Origin: CAYRVX01 sp964642165
GTDB taxonomy: Bacteria > Planctomycetota > Phycisphaerae > SM23-33
Direction of reading: 5' to 3'
Length of the DNA stretch: 31,260 nt
NCBI GenBank assembly: GCA_964642165.1
Contig: CAZXOC010000053.1
Location: forward strand, 1 to 31,260
Positions within the stretch are counted from its first letter, which is position 1. Each line of letters begins with the position of its first letter. The notes under the pieces were generated by a model. That model ran no database searches. It was not told the DNA's origin and saw only the letters and a program-made list of their open reading frames with translations. Positions 23,690-31,260 of this stretch are shown here, in pieces. The translations under genes and the position numbers were made by a program.

Positions 23690-23717
23690 ATGATACGCCG
23701 ATCCCGGCTCTTGTCAA
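23690..23717 (-). promoter_or_regulatory. Sigma70-like promoter of the FG-GAP gene
   Basis: On the minus strand a perfect TTGACA (23712-23717) is followed after 16 bp by TATCAT (23690-23695). This is the best promoter match in the window. The predicted start is near 23683, about 200 nt before ATG 23483, leaving a leader that carries the 14-bp palindrome at 23549-23562. Confidence 0.65.
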
Positions 23718-23790
23718 GTGTGGCTCGCACCGTGCCCGGCTGCGCCGATCGTCAGGCGGGCTCATCCCGGGTCGCCCCGTCGCCGGCGAT

Positions 23791-23804
23791 CGGTCGATCG
23801 ACCG
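23791..23804. repeat. 14-bp perfect palindrome between the lptG-like and FG-GAP genes
   Basis: CGGTCGATCGACCG is self-complementary. It lies 40 nt after the lptG-like stop and about 75 bp upstream of the FG-GAP -35, so it could be a hairpin at the end of the lpt transcript or an upstream activator site. Confidence 0.4.
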
Positions 23805-23844
23805 GCTGAGCTGCCGGGTCGGGCTGCCGGCGGTGGCGGGCGAA

Positions 23845-25320
23845 TCAGGTCTTGATCGCGTCGAGCATGAAGGCGGCGACCGTGCCGAAGAGGATCACCG
23901 GCAGGAACGCCGCCAGCAGGGGGGACAGGCCGACCAGGCGGCAGACGTACACGAAGGCGAAGTAGCTGCCGACCATCAGCACGCACAAGCTGGCCGAAGC
24001 CTTGACGTTCCGCTCCCGCGAGAGGATGAAGGGCAGGCCCAGCAGCAGCATGATGAGGTTGTGGATCGGGTCGGCGAAGCGGCAGTGCTTGGCCAGGAGG
24101 GCGGCGTTGCGGTCCGGGACGCGGTCGATCAGCCGGGTGAGCTGCCCGGTGCTCAGCAGGTCGAGCCAGCGGCTGGACTGGCGGAGGACCAGGTCCTCGT
24201 CGGTCAGGTCGGTGGGGTAGAAGAAGCGTCCGTCCTGGAGCTTCCAGTGGCTGCCGGCGGGCGAGTCCCCGCGGACCCACGTGGCGCTGCGGGCGTGGAA
24301 GATGCCGAGGATCTCCCCCGGCTTGCCGGGGCGGTCCGGGTGCGTCTTGAAGATGAACATCGGCTGGTTCAGCCGCCCGCCGCGAGGCTCCCCCGGCACG
24401 TACTTGCCGAGGACGAGCTCGTCGGCCTCCCGGGGCGAGCGCGTGGTGAGGATCATCCGGTAGTGGCGGTCGGTCAGCGGGGGGATGCCCGAGACGCTCC
24501 CGATCCGCGAGTCCGGCCAGACGGGGATGTTGTGCCGCCGGGCGCGCTGTTTGGCCGCGTCCAGCAGGCGGTTCGGGTCGAGGGTGGTGTAAATCCGGTC
24601 GACGCTGGGGGTGTTGGTCCAGGGCCCGCCGCCGGCGCTGGAGCACGACAGGGCGGCGCGTGTCATCTCCCAGCCGACGAGCACGCGCCGGCGCCGGGCG
24701 AGCTGCTCGCGATAGCCCGGGCACGTCGCCGGGCGGGCCTCGCCGCTGGAGACCACGCTGGCCAGCCGCCTTCGCTGATCGTCGCGGTACGTCAGGATCG
24801 GCGCCTTCATGGTGTGCGAGCTGGGGTGGTACGTCGGCGACCACCAGACCGTGCCCCGGCTGTCGGGCAGGAGGTTCACGCCGAACGTGGTCATCTCGAC
24901 GGTCTCGCCTCGGTCCCAGACGAGCTTGGCGGCGTTGGGCGGGATGAGCAGCTCGCGGTCGAGCACGACCAACGCGCCCATGCCCATCGCCGCGACGATC
25001 ATGGGCAGGATCACGCGATGGAGGCTCACGCCCGACGCCAGCATCGCCGTCAGCTCGTTCGTGTGGTTCATCCGCGCGATCGTGTACGCCGCCGCAATCA
25101 CGATGATGAGCCCCCCGAGCTCGGCGAAGTACACCAGCGAGTGATAGCCGTAGTACGTGCCGAGGTGCGCCACCAGCTCCCCGAAGGTGCGCTCCTGCTC
25201 GACGAACTCGTCGATGTTGAAGAACAGGTCGACGACGACCCGCAGCGCCATGATCGCCACGAACAGCATCACGGCCGACCAGAGAAAGCTGCGGATGACG
25301 TATCGGTCGAGTGTTCTCAT
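23845..25320 (-). CDS. lptG: LptG-like permease of the LPS export ABC transporter
   Basis: This 491-residue inner-membrane protein belongs to the LptF/LptG (YjgP/YjgQ) family, which with LptB drives LPS from the inner membrane towards the outer membrane. The start MRTLDRYVIRSFLWSAVMLFVA is typical, and the segment NELTAMLASGVSLHRV is the conserved cytoplasmic coupling region. Three N-terminal membrane spans (about 12-35, 62-82, 103-120) and three C-terminal spans (about 413-490) flank a large periplasmic domain. At 491 residues it is far longer than the usual 360. Its middle (residues 185-240, CPGYREQLARRRRVL and CSSAGGGPWTNTPSVDR) looks like an insertion. It follows the lptF-like gene by 57 bp, so the two are probably one operon. 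The assignment of G rather than F rests on gene order and is tentative. Confidence 0.82.
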   Translation of the reverse strand: MRTLDRYVIRSFLWSAVMLFVAIMALRVVVDLFFNIDEFVEQERTFGELVAHLGTYYGYHSLVYFAELGGLIIVIAAAYTIARMNHTNELTAMLASGVSLHRVILPMIVAAMGMGALVVLDRELLIPPNAAKLVWDRGETVEMTTFGVNLLPDSRGTVWWSPTYHPSSHTMKAPILTYRDDQRRRLASVVSSGEARPATCPGYREQLARRRRVLVGWEMTRAALSCSSAGGGPWTNTPSVDRIYTTLDPNRLLDAAKQRARRHNIPVWPDSRIGSVSGIPPLTDRHYRMILTTRSPREADELVLGKYVPGEPRGGRLNQPMFIFKTHPDRPGKPGEILGIFHARSATWVRGDSPAGSHWKLQDGRFFYPTDLTDEDLVLRQSSRWLDLLSTGQLTRLIDRVPDRNAALLAKHCRFADPIHNLIMLLLGLPFILSRERNVKASASLCVLMVGSYFAFVYVCRLVGLSPLLAAFLPVILFGTVAAFMLDAIKT

Positions 25321-25377
25321 GGTCTCGTCAAGTTGTCGCCGGTCCGCCCGGGGCGACGCGGGGTGGCGGCCGCGCGG

Positions 25378-27054
25378 CTACTTGTCCGCCAGGTGCAGGT
25401 AGATCAACACGTTGGCGGCCAGCAGCGCCGCGATGCCGCCCCAGATGCACGCCAGCCCGGTCGCCTCGCTGACGTCGGGGTTTCGGACCATCTCCTTGCC
25501 CATGACGAGCAGGGCGATGACGACGGCGGCGGGCACGGCGGAGATGGCGAACGCGCTGATGGACTGCCCGCCGCGGAAGATCAGCCCCAGGGCGGCGCCC
25601 ATCGCCACCATGAGGAAGCAACTGGCCCCGTAGGCCACCCGCGCGTGCAGCTCCGCCATCAGCCCGGCCTTGATGTGGGGAATTCGCTTAACGACCAGGC
25701 GGCGGATGCTCCGGAGGATCTTGTCGTTGCGAGTGTAGCGGCGCGGATCGCGCAGGTCGCTCAGTTGGATGGCGTCGCTGTGGCGGCGGATCTCCTCCGG
25801 CACGGGGATCTCGCCGCGCGCCCACTCGGTGGGGCGGTGCTCGCGCCGGCCCGTCGCGTCGGTGAAGGTGGCCCGCACGTCGTCGGTCAGCTTGACGGTC
25901 ACCTGCGGCTTGCGGCGCAGCGCCGACCAGGTCACCACGACCTTGCCCGAGTCCGCCGTGACCTGCTCGCGCACGCCGCCCTTCCGGCGGACGACCACCC
26001 TCACGCGCCGCCCGGGCGAGCCGTCGGCCTTCACCGACGTCAGCGCCGCCGCGCCGTCGTCGTCCACCTCCGCTCCGGCGGCCTCGATCTCGTACGTCTC
26101 GTCGCCCTGCGCCAGGCCCCGGTAGCTGTTGCCGTCCGCCACGGTGTCGGTGATCTGCCGGGCCAGGAGGTCGTTGCAGATCAACTGCTTGATTCGGCTC
26201 AGCTCGCGCCCGATCTCCCCGTGCCGGGTGGTGTCGGCCATGGCCTGGCGCAGCTCGTGCCAACTGTACCAGGAGGGCTTCTCCCGGATGGGGTCGGGCA
26301 GGGTCAAGACGAACTGCCCCGTTCGCGCCGCCGGCGCGATGGGCGGGGCCACCTTCGCGCCCGTCTGGATGACGGACGGGTTCACCGGCCGGATCACCAC
26401 GCACGCGCTGCCGTTGGCGTCGGTCACGAAGTCCAGGTAGGCCGCCGACGCCGAGGCGAGCAGCGCCCCGCCCGGCCGGGGCTTGTCCCCGGGCTTCTTG
26501 GCGGGCTTCGGCTTGCGAACGTAGGCGTAAACCACGCCGTAGAGCGTGTCGTTGTCATCGTCCACGATGTCGGCGTGGATGATGTGCTTGCGTCCGGCCG
26601 AGCCCACGTCCAGGTAGCCCCGCGAGCGGAGCTTGTGGTACAGCACGCCCCGGACGTTGGCCTTCGCCAGGCCCGCCAGCTCCGTCGCGCTGGGCGCCAG
26701 GAAGTTGCTCAGCAGCAGCGACAGCACCGTCACGATCGCGCCGAGCCCCAGCGCCGGGCGGAGCAGCGCGAGGGTGGACACCCCGCTGGCGCGGCACGCC
26801 AGCAGCTCGTTGTCCTGGCTGAAGCGCCCGTAGACCAGCGTCGCCGCGAACAGCGTCGCCACCGGCAGCGTGAACGACAGCATCGCCGGGAGCGTGTAGA
26901 CGAACAACTGGAGCACCTGACGCCCGGCCAGGCCCTGCTTCCGCAGCGGCTGGACGATCGCCAGCACCGTCAGCCCCAGCGTGAAGGCCACCAGCGACAG
27001 CAGCGTCACCTTGATCAGGTCCCGCGTCAGGTACCCGTGAAGCGTCTTGAGCAA
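25378..27054 (-). CDS. lptF: LptF-like permease of the LPS export ABC transporter
   Basis: This 558-residue inner-membrane partner of the following lptG-like protein has three N-terminal spans (about 14-36, 48-78, 95-120) with FSQDNELLACRASGVS as the conserved coupling region, and three C-terminal spans after residue 470. The periplasmic domain between them is about 350 residues and much longer than the family norm. It includes GDKPRPGGALLASASAAYLDFV and an Arg/Lys-rich beta region around VRVVVRRKGGVREQV. I choose TTG 27054 as the start because the conserved LKTLHGYLTRDLIKV begins there and GAGAG lies about 8 nt upstream; the GTG at 27129 adds an unlikely charged leader. An extended -10 (TGGAATACG) with TTGACC 20 bp upstream is a weak promoter candidate near 27125-27155. 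LptB and LptC are not in the window. Confidence 0.78.
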   Translation of the reverse strand: MLKTLHGYLTRDLIKVTLLSLVAFTLGLTVLAIVQPLRKQGLAGRQVLQLFVYTLPAMLSFTLPVATLFAATLVYGRFSQDNELLACRASGVSTLALLRPALGLGAIVTVLSLLLSNFLAPSATELAGLAKANVRGVLYHKLRSRGYLDVGSAGRKHIIHADIVDDDNDTLYGVVYAYVRKPKPAKKPGDKPRPGGALLASASAAYLDFVTDANGSACVVIRPVNPSVIQTGAKVAPPIAPAARTGQFVLTLPDPIREKPSWYSWHELRQAMADTTRHGEIGRELSRIKQLICNDLLARQITDTVADGNSYRGLAQGDETYEIEAAGAEVDDDGAAALTSVKADGSPGRRVRVVVRRKGGVREQVTADSGKVVVTWSALRRKPQVTVKLTDDVRATFTDATGRREHRPTEWARGEIPVPEEIRRHSDAIQLSDLRDPRRYTRNDKILRSIRRLVVKRIPHIKAGLMAELHARVAYGASCFLMVAMGAALGLIFRGGQSISAFAISAVPAAVVIALLVMGKEMVRNPDVSEATGLACIWGGIAALLAANVLIYLHLADK

Positions 27055-27224
27055 GGATCGGTCTCTCTGCGTAGCGTCATATCGGCCGCCGCGCCGCCCG
27101 GGGCGGACATCTTCTGCCCCGTATTCCACCCGCGGGCCTCGCCCGGGTCAAGCGCCGCTGTGATCGGGAGGAACCCGCGCCCGGCCGGGGCGTCCAATAC
27201 AGGTAGTTCCTCGGCGGCTCGCGG

Positions 27225-27244
27225 TCGCCCGGATCCCCGGGCGA
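27225..27244. repeat. Perfect 8-bp inverted repeat just before the ARPP-1 ribosome binding site
   Basis: TCGCCCGG (27225-27232) and CCGGGCGA (27237-27244) flank a 4-nt ATCC loop, and in RNA one G-U and one further G-C pair extend the stem to 10. It ends 12 nt before AGGGAGGTG. It could hold a 5' hairpin that modulates translation, or act as an operator for the divergent lptF-like gene and the ARPP-1-like gene. Confidence 0.4.
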
Positions 27245-27269
27245 TCACCCCAGCCAGGGAGGTGCGGCG

Positions 27270-28334
27270 ATGCGCGGCAAGACGATGTGGATCGGCGTGC
27301 TGTGCCTGGGCGTTGCGTCCGGCGCGGCCGGGCAGGTCTCGCGGGTGCCCGACGTCAGCAACCTGCTGACGCGCTGGCTCGACTGGGCGGACATCCATCG
27401 GCCCACGCAGGTCGGGCGGCTGACGGTCTTCCCGATCACGCTCTCGCGCGGCGTGGAGACCGTCCGCGGCGTGCTGACGATGCAGCAGGCCCTCGGGCGC
27501 GGGCTGCTGAGCATCGAGGAGCTGGGCTCCGCGGTGATCTCCAAGGCGCGGTTCATCAACAAGTCCCGCCGGGAGATGATCTTCCTGATGGCCGGGGAGA
27601 TGATCACCGGCGGCAAGCAGAACCGCACCCTCCAGACGGACGCCCTGCTCGCGCCGGGCTCGTCGACGGTCCTGCCGCTGTACTGCGTGCAGAAAGGCCG
27701 CTGGACCGGCGGGCGCGGCTTCAAGGGCATCTCCGCGGTCGCGCCGCAGGCCGTCCGCGAGAAGGCCGCCCAGCGGGCCGGCCAGGACGCCATCTGGGGC
27801 GAGGTCGCCCGCGCCAACAAGCGCCTCCGCTCCGGCACCGCCTCGCAGGACCTCTACGCCGCCATGGCCAAGCCGGAGAACGTCCGCCGGTTCGCCGAGC
27901 TGCGGCGCCGGATCGTCCCCCACCTGCCGCGCGGGTGCGTCGGCGTCGTCGTCGTCACCGGCGGGCGGATCGCCGGGGCCGACCTGTTCAACGCCCCCGA
28001 GCTGTTCGCCGCCATGCGCGACAAGGTCCTGAACAGCTACCTGGGCGAGTACGGCTGGCCGCTGCCGGTCCGGCCCAGGTATGGCGTGATGCCCATTCGG
28101 GTCGTCTCGGCCGAGCAGATCCGCGAGTACCTTCGCGACTGCTATCGCAGCCGCCTCGTCGCCGGCGAACGCCGCGGCGTCGGGCGCGTGTACTCCCTTC
28201 GCGGGCGCCGCAGCGGGCAGACGCTCGGCTACAACGATCGCTGCATGGTCCACACCGCGCTGACGGGCTCGGGCGTGCTTCCGGTTCGGCCCCGGCCGAT
28301 CCCGCCGCCGCGACCGCTGCCGCCGCGCCGGTGA
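27270..28334 (+). CDS. Exported ARPP-1-like domain protein
   Basis: This 354-residue protein has a Sec signal (residues about 1-21, MWIGVLCLGVASGAAGQ). Residues about 50-150 carry the hallmark pattern of the ARPP-1 family: LTVFPITL, then LMAGEMITGGKQNR (107-119) and LYCVQKGRW (137-145). The family is known mostly from cytoplasmic proteins with unclear roles, so a signal peptide is notable. The C-terminus is Pro/Arg-rich (PVRPRPIPPPRP), which looks disordered. ATG 27270 follows a strong AGGGAGGTG (27256-27264), with a hairpin upstream. The gene is divergent from the lptF-like gene and converges on the second oxidoreductase, with a dyad between them. Biochemical role unknown. Confidence 0.72.
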   Translation: MRGKTMWIGVLCLGVASGAAGQVSRVPDVSNLLTRWLDWADIHRPTQVGRLTVFPITLSRGVETVRGVLTMQQALGRGLLSIEELGSAVISKARFINKSRREMIFLMAGEMITGGKQNRTLQTDALLAPGSSTVLPLYCVQKGRWTGGRGFKGISAVAPQAVREKAAQRAGQDAIWGEVARANKRLRSGTASQDLYAAMAKPENVRRFAELRRRIVPHLPRGCVGVVVVTGGRIAGADLFNAPELFAAMRDKVLNSYLGEYGWPLPVRPRYGVMPIRVVSAEQIREYLRDCYRSRLVAGERRGVGRVYSLRGRRSGQTLGYNDRCMVHTALTGSGVLPVRPRPIPPPRPLPPRR

Positions 28335-28346
28335 GGACCGCGCCCG

Positions 28347-28365
28347 GGTACCCAAGGTGGGTACC
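28347..28365. terminator. Bidirectional hairpin terminator candidate between convergent genes
   Basis: GGTACCC (28347-28353) pairs perfectly with GGGTACC (28359-28365) across a 5-nt loop. It sits in the 57-bp gap between two convergent genes, so it would form on both transcripts, though no T-run is present on either side. Confidence 0.4.
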
Positions 28366-28391
28366 GCCTGTAACGGCCCGAGGCGCGTCTC

Positions 28392-29750
28392 TCAGAGCGT
28401 CCAGCCCTGCCGGCAGGGCGGGCTGATCAGCTCGTTGGCCTCCGGGCAGTTCGTGAAGCGCATGGCCCGGGCGTCCCACTGGAGCTTGTGGCCGAGCATC
28501 CGGAGGGCGATGAGGCCCAGCGGGGCCAGCTCGCTCAGCGACCCGCCGTAGTCGAAGCTCGACCCGGCCTGTCGGCCCTCGCGGATCGCCTCGAGCCAGT
28601 CCTGGTGATGCCCCTTGACGCGGGGGATCGTCGCGTCGGGTTGCTTGTAGTCCTTCATCTTGCTGTCGGGGATGATCCGCGCCCCGCCGCCGCCGTGCGA
28701 GCCGTGCATGATCGCGCCCGTCTCGCCGATCACGATCGCGCCGGTGGCGGGCACCTTGCGCTTCGCCTCCAACGCTTCCGGGCGCGGGATCCGCCGGTTG
28801 CCGTCGTACCAGTACAGCGTCACCGGCCCGCGCGTGCCCTTGGCGGGGAACTCGTAGGTGATCTTCGTGCCTGGCGGGTAGACGTCGGCGTGCTTCTTCG
28901 GGTCGTAGCCGTCGGCCTCGGCCTGGATCGTCTTCGGGGCGCCCAGGTCCAGCGCCCAGAACGACGGGTCCACCACGTGGCAGACCCAGTCGCCGATCGC
29001 CCCCGTGCCGAACGGCGTCCAGCCGCGCCAGTTCCACGGCACGTAGGCGGGGTGGTACGCCCGCTGCTCCGCCGGGCCCAGCCAGAGGTCCCAGTCCAAC
29101 TCCTTGGGGACCTCGTGCTTCTCCTTCAACTGGGGCAGCTTGTTGATCTGGCAGTAGACGTTCTTGAAGGCCCCGCACGCGGCGTGGATCTCCTTGACGC
29201 CGCCGATCGCGCCGTCCCAGATCCATTCGCAGAACATGCGGATCCGGTCGGACGAATGGCCCTGGTTGCCCACCTGGGTGACGACCTTGGCCTTGCGGGC
29301 GGCCTCCTGGAGCCGGCGGATCTCCCCGACCGAGTGGGCCAGGGGCTTCTCGCAGTAGACGTGCTTGCCCCGCGTCAGGGCGGCCAGGCACGCCACCGCG
29401 TGCGTGTGGTCCGGCGTGCCGACGACCACCGCGTCGACCTGCTTGTGCATCTCGTCCAGCATCTTGCGGAAGTCGTGGTAGCGCTTCGCCTTGGGGTACT
29501 TCTTGTACGTGCCGGCGGCCCGCTTGTCGTCCACGTCGCACAGCGCGACGATATTCTCGCTGCTGACGCCGTCGATGTCGCGCCGTCCGCGCCCGCCCAC
29601 GCCCACGCCGGCGATGCTCAGCTTGTCGCTGGGCGCCCGGCGGCCCTTGCCGCCCAGCACGTGACGAGGCACGATCGTGAACAGCGCCGCGCCCGCGCCC
29701 GTGCCGCCGATGAACCTCCTTCTGCTGATTCTCCTGCCGTTCGTCGTCAT
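28392..29750 (-). CDS. Tat-exported Gfo/Idh/MocA family oxidoreductase (second copy)
   Basis: This 452-residue NAD(P)-dependent sugar dehydrogenase-like protein has a Tat motif, ISRRRFIGG (residues 8-16), followed by a Gly/Ala-rich h-region. The Rossmann fingerprint is SIAGVGVGGRG (45-55) and the EKP motif is at 134-136 (VYCEKPLAHS). The segment LDWDLWLGPAEQRAYHPAYVPWNWRGW is characteristic of the planctomycete clade. It shares the fold and export route of the first copy (1410-2696) but is clearly a separate paralogue. I chose ATG 29750, with GGAAAG about 8 nt upstream. A TTG at 29771 in the same frame would add seven residues before it and has no clear advantage. The gene is divergent from the small membrane-protein gene. 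Substrate unknown. Confidence 0.9.
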   Translation of the reverse strand: MTTNGRRISRRRFIGGTGAGAALFTIVPRHVLGGKGRRAPSDKLSIAGVGVGGRGRRDIDGVSSENIVALCDVDDKRAAGTYKKYPKAKRYHDFRKMLDEMHKQVDAVVVGTPDHTHAVACLAALTRGKHVYCEKPLAHSVGEIRRLQEAARKAKVVTQVGNQGHSSDRIRMFCEWIWDGAIGGVKEIHAACGAFKNVYCQINKLPQLKEKHEVPKELDWDLWLGPAEQRAYHPAYVPWNWRGWTPFGTGAIGDWVCHVVDPSFWALDLGAPKTIQAEADGYDPKKHADVYPPGTKITYEFPAKGTRGPVTLYWYDGNRRIPRPEALEAKRKVPATGAIVIGETGAIMHGSHGGGGARIIPDSKMKDYKQPDATIPRVKGHHQDWLEAIREGRQAGSSFDYGGSLSELAPLGLIALRMLGHKLQWDARAMRFTNCPEANELISPPCRQGWTL

Positions 29751-29878
29751 AGCCCGCTTTCCAGTCTCCAAGGATACCGAAGGCCCGGAGCCACCGTGTC
29801 TCCGACCAGGCCCATCCGGTATTCAACCACGCCGCCCGGCCCAAGGGACGCTCCCCGGCGAGACGGTCCGCCGCCGTG

Positions 29879-29908
29879 TTGCATCCGCGGGGGGCGCTCT
29901 GCTATACG
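29879..29908 (+). promoter_or_regulatory. Promoter of the small membrane-protein/permease pair
   Basis: TTGCAT (29879-29884), an 18-bp spacer and TATACG (29903-29908) preceded by TGC make an extended -10 promoter. The expected start (about 29914-29916) lies at or just before the ATG at 29917, so the transcript would be leaderless or nearly so, with no ribosome binding site. Confidence 0.55.
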
Positions 29909-29916
29909 TGTCCGTC

Positions 29917-30075
29917 ATGGAAACCGATGCCTGGATCGGGCTGGCCCTCATCGCCGCCTCGCTGGCGCTGCTGACGTACCTGGTGCTCCGGAGCCGCCGG
30001 ACGATCGAGCGCATCGCGCGAAGCAAGAGCCGCTCCGCGCGGGAGATCCGCCAGGAGCTTGACCGTGGCCGATGA
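29917..30075 (+). CDS. 52-residue single-span membrane protein
   Basis: METDAWIGLALIAASLALL begins a single hydrophobic helix (residues 5-24), followed by an Arg-rich cytoplasmic tail (RSRRTIERIARSKSRSA). The positive tail suggests an N-out, C-in topology. Its stop overlaps the permease start by 11 nt, so translation is probably coupled. No family is recognised. It may be an accessory or regulatory subunit of the permease, or only a leader peptide. The promoter 10 nt upstream and the absence of a ribosome binding site suggest a leaderless start. The amino-terminal ATG is well placed by the promoter. Confidence 0.6.
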   Translation: METDAWIGLALIAASLALLTYLVLRSRRTIERIARSKSRSAREIRQELDRGR

Positions 30076-31260
30076 GTCGCCCATCTCCGGGGAGCTGTCC
30101 CGCGACCTGCACCTCTACCACATCACCATGATGGGGCTGGGGATGATGATCGGCGCGGGCGTCTTCGTCGGGATCGGGATCTGCATGTCCGGCGCGGGCC
30201 CCGGCGGGCTGCTGGTGGCCTTCGCGCTCAACGGGCTGGTGGCGCTGTTCAGCGCGATGTCCTTCGCGGAGCTCAGCTCGGCCATCCCCCACGCCGGCGG
30301 GGCGTACAACTTCGCCCGCATCGCCTTCGGACGCGGCACGAGCTTCCTCGCCGGGTGGATGGAGTGGCTGGCGAGCAGCGCCGCCGGGGGGTTCTACGCC
30401 GTCACCTTCGCCCGGTACATCGTGCGCTTCTTCCTCTGGGCCGTCGCCAGCGACGCCGACCCCGAGGGCTGGGGCGTCTGGGGCGTCGAGAAGGCCGTCG
30501 CGCTCGCCGCCGCCGGGCTGTTCATCTACGTCAACTACCGCGGCAGCAGCGAGACCGGAAAGATCGGCGCCCTGTTCACCGCCGGGCAGATGATCTTCGT
30601 CCTGTCCATCGCCGTGGTCGGCGTCGCCGTCGCCGCCTCCGACCCCCAGCGCCTGGCGAACTTCCGCCCCTTCATTCGCGACGGCGAATGGTGGCGCCTC
30701 CTCGGCGTGATGGGCGTGATCTACGTGGCCTTCGAGGGCTTCGAGGTGATCGCCCAGGCCGGCGACGAGACCGTCGACCCCAAGCGCAACCTGCCCAAGG
30801 CGATGCTGTACTCCGTCTTCATCGTCACGCTGACGTACGTGGCCGTGGCGTTCGCGTCGGTCGTGGCGGTGCGGGCGGCCGACACCGGCGGGGTCGCGCC
30901 GTGGCGCTTCCTCAGCCGCGACCCCGAGACGGGCTTCCGCAGCGCCGTCGAGCACCTCATGCCGGGCGAGTTCCTCGGCAACTTCCTGGTGACGCTGGCG
31001 GTGCTGTTCTCGGCGACGTCGGCGCTGAACGCGACGATCTACTCGGCCACGCGGGCCTCCTACGCCCTGGGGCGCGACCGGATGCTCCCGGCGCTGTTCG
31101 CCCGGGTCTCGCCCGCGCGGAAGACGCCCCACGCGGCGCTGGGCTTCACCGCGGTGCTGGTGGGGGCGATCCTGCTCGCCCTGCGCCCCAAGCACGCCGG
31201 GGCGACCGCCAGCATCATGTTCCTGTTCCTGTTCTTCCTGGTGAACCTCTGCGTCATCAA
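30065..31260 (+). CDS. APC-superfamily amino acid permease, truncated by the window edge
   Basis: The visible 398 codons start at GTG 30065, which has AGGAG 7 nt upstream and overlaps the previous stop. The protein is an inner-membrane secondary transporter. The first helix shows MGLGMMIGAGVFVGIG, the family GxGxxIGxGIF-type substrate-binding bend, and later segments AELSSAIPHAGGAYNFA and FEGFEVIAQAGDETVDPKRNLPKA fit amino acid transporters such as the cationic and broad-range APC groups. At least ten membrane spans are visible, but the C-terminus lies beyond base 31260. The substrate cannot be read. The small upstream membrane protein is probably co-translated. Confidence in the superfamily is high. 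Confidence 0.9.
   Translation, partial: MADESPISGELSRDLHLYHITMMGLGMMIGAGVFVGIGICMSGAGPGGLLVAFALNGLVALFSAMSFAELSSAIPHAGGAYNFARIAFGRGTSFLAGWMEWLASSAAGGFYAVTFARYIVRFFLWAVASDADPEGWGVWGVEKAVALAAAGLFIYVNYRGSSETGKIGALFTAGQMIFVLSIAVVGVAVAASDPQRLANFRPFIRDGEWWRLLGVMGVIYVAFEGFEVIAQAGDETVDPKRNLPKAMLYSVFIVTLTYVAVAFASVVAVRAADTGGVAPWRFLSRDPETGFRSAVEHLMPGEFLGNFLVTLAVLFSATSALNATIYSATRASYALGRDRMLPALFARVSPARKTPHAALGFTAVLVGAILLALRPKHAGATASIMFLFLFFLVNLCVI

Noticed and set aside
23668..27369. 1233-codon plus-strand ORF across the lpt pair
   Set aside because: Runs through two well-supported membrane genes on the other strand.
29948..31195. 415-codon minus-strand ORF opposite the permease
   Set aside because: The plus strand is a clear APC permease with the family motif.
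1..31260. tRNA, rRNA, CRISPR, insertion sequences, phage genes
   Set aside because: No cloverleaf, repeat-spacer array, transposase or integrase seen on either strand.

Overview
This is a GC-rich (roughly 68-70%) chromosomal window that looks like a planctomycete, probably Phycisphaerae or a related uncultured lineage. Four things support this: two Tat-exported Gfo/Idh/MocA oxidoreductases, a Tat-exported sulfatase, several secreted PQQ-type propellers with planctomycete-style N-termini, and a very large extracellular protein with an N-terminal LEPR-XLL motif. The affiliation is inferred from protein style; no rRNA or other marker gene is present. I see no tRNA, rRNA, CRISPR array, insertion sequence or phage gene.

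Layout. Positions 1-1280 hold the tail of an unidentified ORF and a WaaP/InaA-type lipopolysaccharide kinase with codon use unlike the rest. Positions 1410-19378 form an accessory carbohydrate region: an oxidoreductase, a fucose/arabinose-isomerase-like protein, a sulfatase, a secreted propeller protein, a secreted methyltransferase-like/PQQ fusion, an aldo/keto reductase with two [4Fe-4S] motifs, a 1313-residue GH20-like multidomain protein, a UroD-type methyltransferase-like protein and a small PQQ propeller. Genes lie on both strands, so this is a cluster of short transcription units and not one operon. Positions 19536-23483 encode a giant surface or secreted protein with 14 FG-GAP-like repeats. 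Positions 23845-27054 carry an lptF-lptG-like pair for LPS export. Positions 27270-31260 hold a secreted ARPP-1-like protein, a second Tat oxidoreductase, a 52-residue membrane protein and the start of an APC-family permease.

How the genes may work together (inference). The sulfatase, GH20-like protein, isomerase-like protein, oxidoreductases and aldo/keto reductase could together desulfate, cleave and oxidise a sulfated or amino-sugar glycan. The LPS kinase and the LptF/LptG pair belong to outer-membrane biogenesis.

The most interesting non-coding signals are: a sigma70-like promoter about 620 nt upstream of the first oxidoreductase; a 32-bp interrupted dyad between the divergent isomerase and sulfatase genes, overlapping a predicted transcription start; an exact 13-mer shared by two putative extended -10 sites; a promoter so close to the small membrane-protein ATG that its mRNA should be nearly leaderless; and several perfect palindromes around the FG-GAP gene. 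I did not find a clear defence, mobile or otherwise wholly new system. The nearest candidates are the secreted methyltransferase-like/PQQ fusion and the secreted ARPP-1-like protein.
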